Shown here one piece after another: positions 10,839 to 11,553 of a DNA stretch of 11,553 nt. The DNA is from Sulfuricella sp. (GTDB lineage: Bacteria > Pseudomonadota > Gammaproteobacteria > Burkholderiales > Sulfuricellaceae). The DNA is taken from NCBI GenBank assembly GCA_019911785.1, contig JAIOJM010000122.1, positions 1 through 11,553 of the forward strand, in the 5' to 3' direction. The position numbers were made by a program, and so were the translations under genes. Below the pieces are notes generated by a model. It saw only the letters and a list, made by a program, of their open reading frames with translations. It was not told the origin of the DNA and searched no databases. How positions within the stretch are numbered: position 1 is the stretch's first letter; each line of letters begins with the position of its first letter.

Positions 10839-11444
10839 TCAGCGAAATCTATCGATGACCATTACCTCTTCCCTGGGCAACTGCCCGCCCCTCGGCCACG
10901 GATCCTTTATCCCTTTACCGATGGCAACGAACATGGTGATCACATGATCCTGCGGCAAGTTGATGAGCTTCCCCACCGCGTCGAAGTCGAAGCCGTCCAT
11001 CGGGCATGAGTCGTAACCCATTTCCTTCGCCGCCAGCATCAGCGCCATAGCCGCGATCCCGCACGAGCGCATGGCCTCGTCGCGCTGCACCTGCTCTCTG
11101 CCGGCATAATACTGGCCGATGGCGGGCACGATAAAATCCTGCACCGGCTGCGGCGCGTTCCTCCAATACCGCCCCGGCTCCTTATCCCACGCCTTGAGGT
11201 CTGCGCACAACACGACCAGCAACGAGGCATCAGTGACCTGCGCCTGGTCCCACGCGGCCTGCCTGATTTCCTTGCGCAACGCCGGGTCGCTCACCAGCAC
11301 GAAGCGCCAGTTCTGGAGATTCCAGGCGGTGGGGGAAAGCAGGGCGAGCCCCATCAGCTTCTCGATCTCCGCCTCGCTCATGCGGTGATCCGGGTCGAAC
11401 ACCTTGACCGAACGGCGCGACGCTATCGCTTCTGCAACATTCAT
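10839..11444 (-). CDS. Nitroreductase-family FMN oxidoreductase
   Basis: A 201-residue protein from ATG 11444 (MNVAEAIASRRSVKVFDPDH). An in-frame ATG at 11522 lies in the REP-like repeat and is rejected, because AGGAGG sits 5-6 bases before 11444 and the family begins here. The FMN-phosphate site is RRS (10-12); SPTAWNLQNWRF (37-48) carries the Ser, Asn and Gln that usually contact the flavin; the C-terminal GKGIKDPWPRGGQLPREEV matches this family's closing FMN-binding segment. The family comprises homodimeric NAD(P)H-dependent enzymes reducing nitro compounds, quinones or enones; the natural substrate cannot be told from sequence. It leads the operon with the 122-aa gene. Confidence 0.92.
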   Translation of the reverse strand: MNVAEAIASRRSVKVFDPDHRMSEAEIEKLMGLALLSPTAWNLQNWRFVLVSDPALRKEIRQAAWDQAQVTDASLLVVLCADLKAWDKEPGRYWRNAPQPVQDFIVPAIGQYYAGREQVQRDEAMRSCGIAAMALMLAAKEMGYDSCPMDGFDFDAVGKLINLPQDHVITMFVAIGKGIKDPWPRGGQLPREEVMVIDRFR

Positions 11445-11496
11445 GATGCCTCCTGTATTAACCCAGATTGTCCATATAGAGCCAAAACACCGTTGT

Positions 11497-11545
11497 GGGA
11501 GCGGCGCCAGCCCTCCCCTCAATCCCCTCCCGCAAGCGGGAGGGG
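11497..11545. repeat. REP-like palindrome upstream of the nitroreductase
   Basis: CCCCTCCCGC (11524-11533), AA, GCGGGAGGGG (11536-11545) is a perfect 10-bp inverted repeat with the same CTCCCGC core as the repeat inside mutY, in the opposite orientation (AA rather than TT at the centre). Beside it, GGGAG (11497-11501) and CTCCC (11513-11517) flank GGCGCC, and TGTGGGAGCGG resembles another common REP type. It lies about 50-100 bases before the nitroreductase start and may run past the window edge. Confidence 0.8.
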
Positions 11546-11553
11546 AGACGATC

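Noticed and set aside
11445..11522. Longer nitroreductase N-terminus from ATG 11522
   Set aside because: The added 26 residues are encoded by repeat and leader DNA, and ATG 11444 has a near-perfect AGGAGG and the family's usual N-terminus.

Overview
The window is a GC-rich chromosomal segment from a proteobacterium. The order thiS-thiG-trmB, an AsmA-family gene directly upstream of mutY, and the family-level look of the proteins all suggest a betaproteobacterium, perhaps of the Nitrosomonadales (Gallionella, Sulfuricella or Thiobacillus type). That placement is inference: there is no rRNA or other decisive marker here.

Layout. (1) Positions 1-1716 are a less GC-rich stretch of small, accessory-looking genes: the tail of an unknown gene, a conserved 114-aa unknown (+), a DUF4258 / YgiT-type zinc-finger pair with overlapping stop and start (-, a probable toxin-antitoxin module), and an 87-aa Cys-containing unknown (-) with its own promoter. 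(2) Positions 1717-3381 hold a PAS-GAF-HD-GYP cyclic-di-GMP phosphodiesterase (-). Its leader has a good sigma-70 promoter, a short upstream ORF and a run of 12 G's. (3) Positions 3382-8507 are a long minus-strand series read in the order tRNA-Gly(CCC), asmA, mutY, a TatD-family nuclease gene, a cation-diffusion-facilitator gene and tcdA: housekeeping, DNA and tRNA quality control, and metal export. (4) Positions 8601-10437 are plus-strand thiS-thiG (thiazole synthesis) and trmB (tRNA m7G46 methylation). (5) Positions 10459-11444 are a minus-strand nitroreductase followed by a conserved 122-aa unknown. Positions 11445-11553 hold the nitroreductase leader and a REP-like repeat.

How the genes fit together. 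The minus-strand series probably starts at a promoter just before tRNA-Gly. The tRNA ends only about 24-30 nt before asmA with no terminator between, asmA ends 12 nt before mutY, and the nuclease and CDF genes overlap by ATGA. Three RNA-modification-related genes (tRNA-Gly, tcdA, trmB) and two thiamine genes give the window its core-genome character.

The most interesting signals are non-coding. First, the G12 run in the HD-GYP leader: changing its length by one or two bases switches between a coupled upstream peptide, an early-terminated peptide and an N-terminally extended phosphodiesterase. Second, several palindromic dispersed repeats have settled into functional positions: one supplies the stop codon of the CDF gene, one carries the trmB ribosome binding site in its stem, and one is translated in frame inside mutY. 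Third, a degenerate 5' half of a tRNA-Gly gene forms part of a long inverted repeat over the predicted thiS promoter. AsmA also looks C-terminally truncated. No intergenic stretch exceeds about 250 bases, and I see no IS element, CRISPR array, integrase or phage gene.
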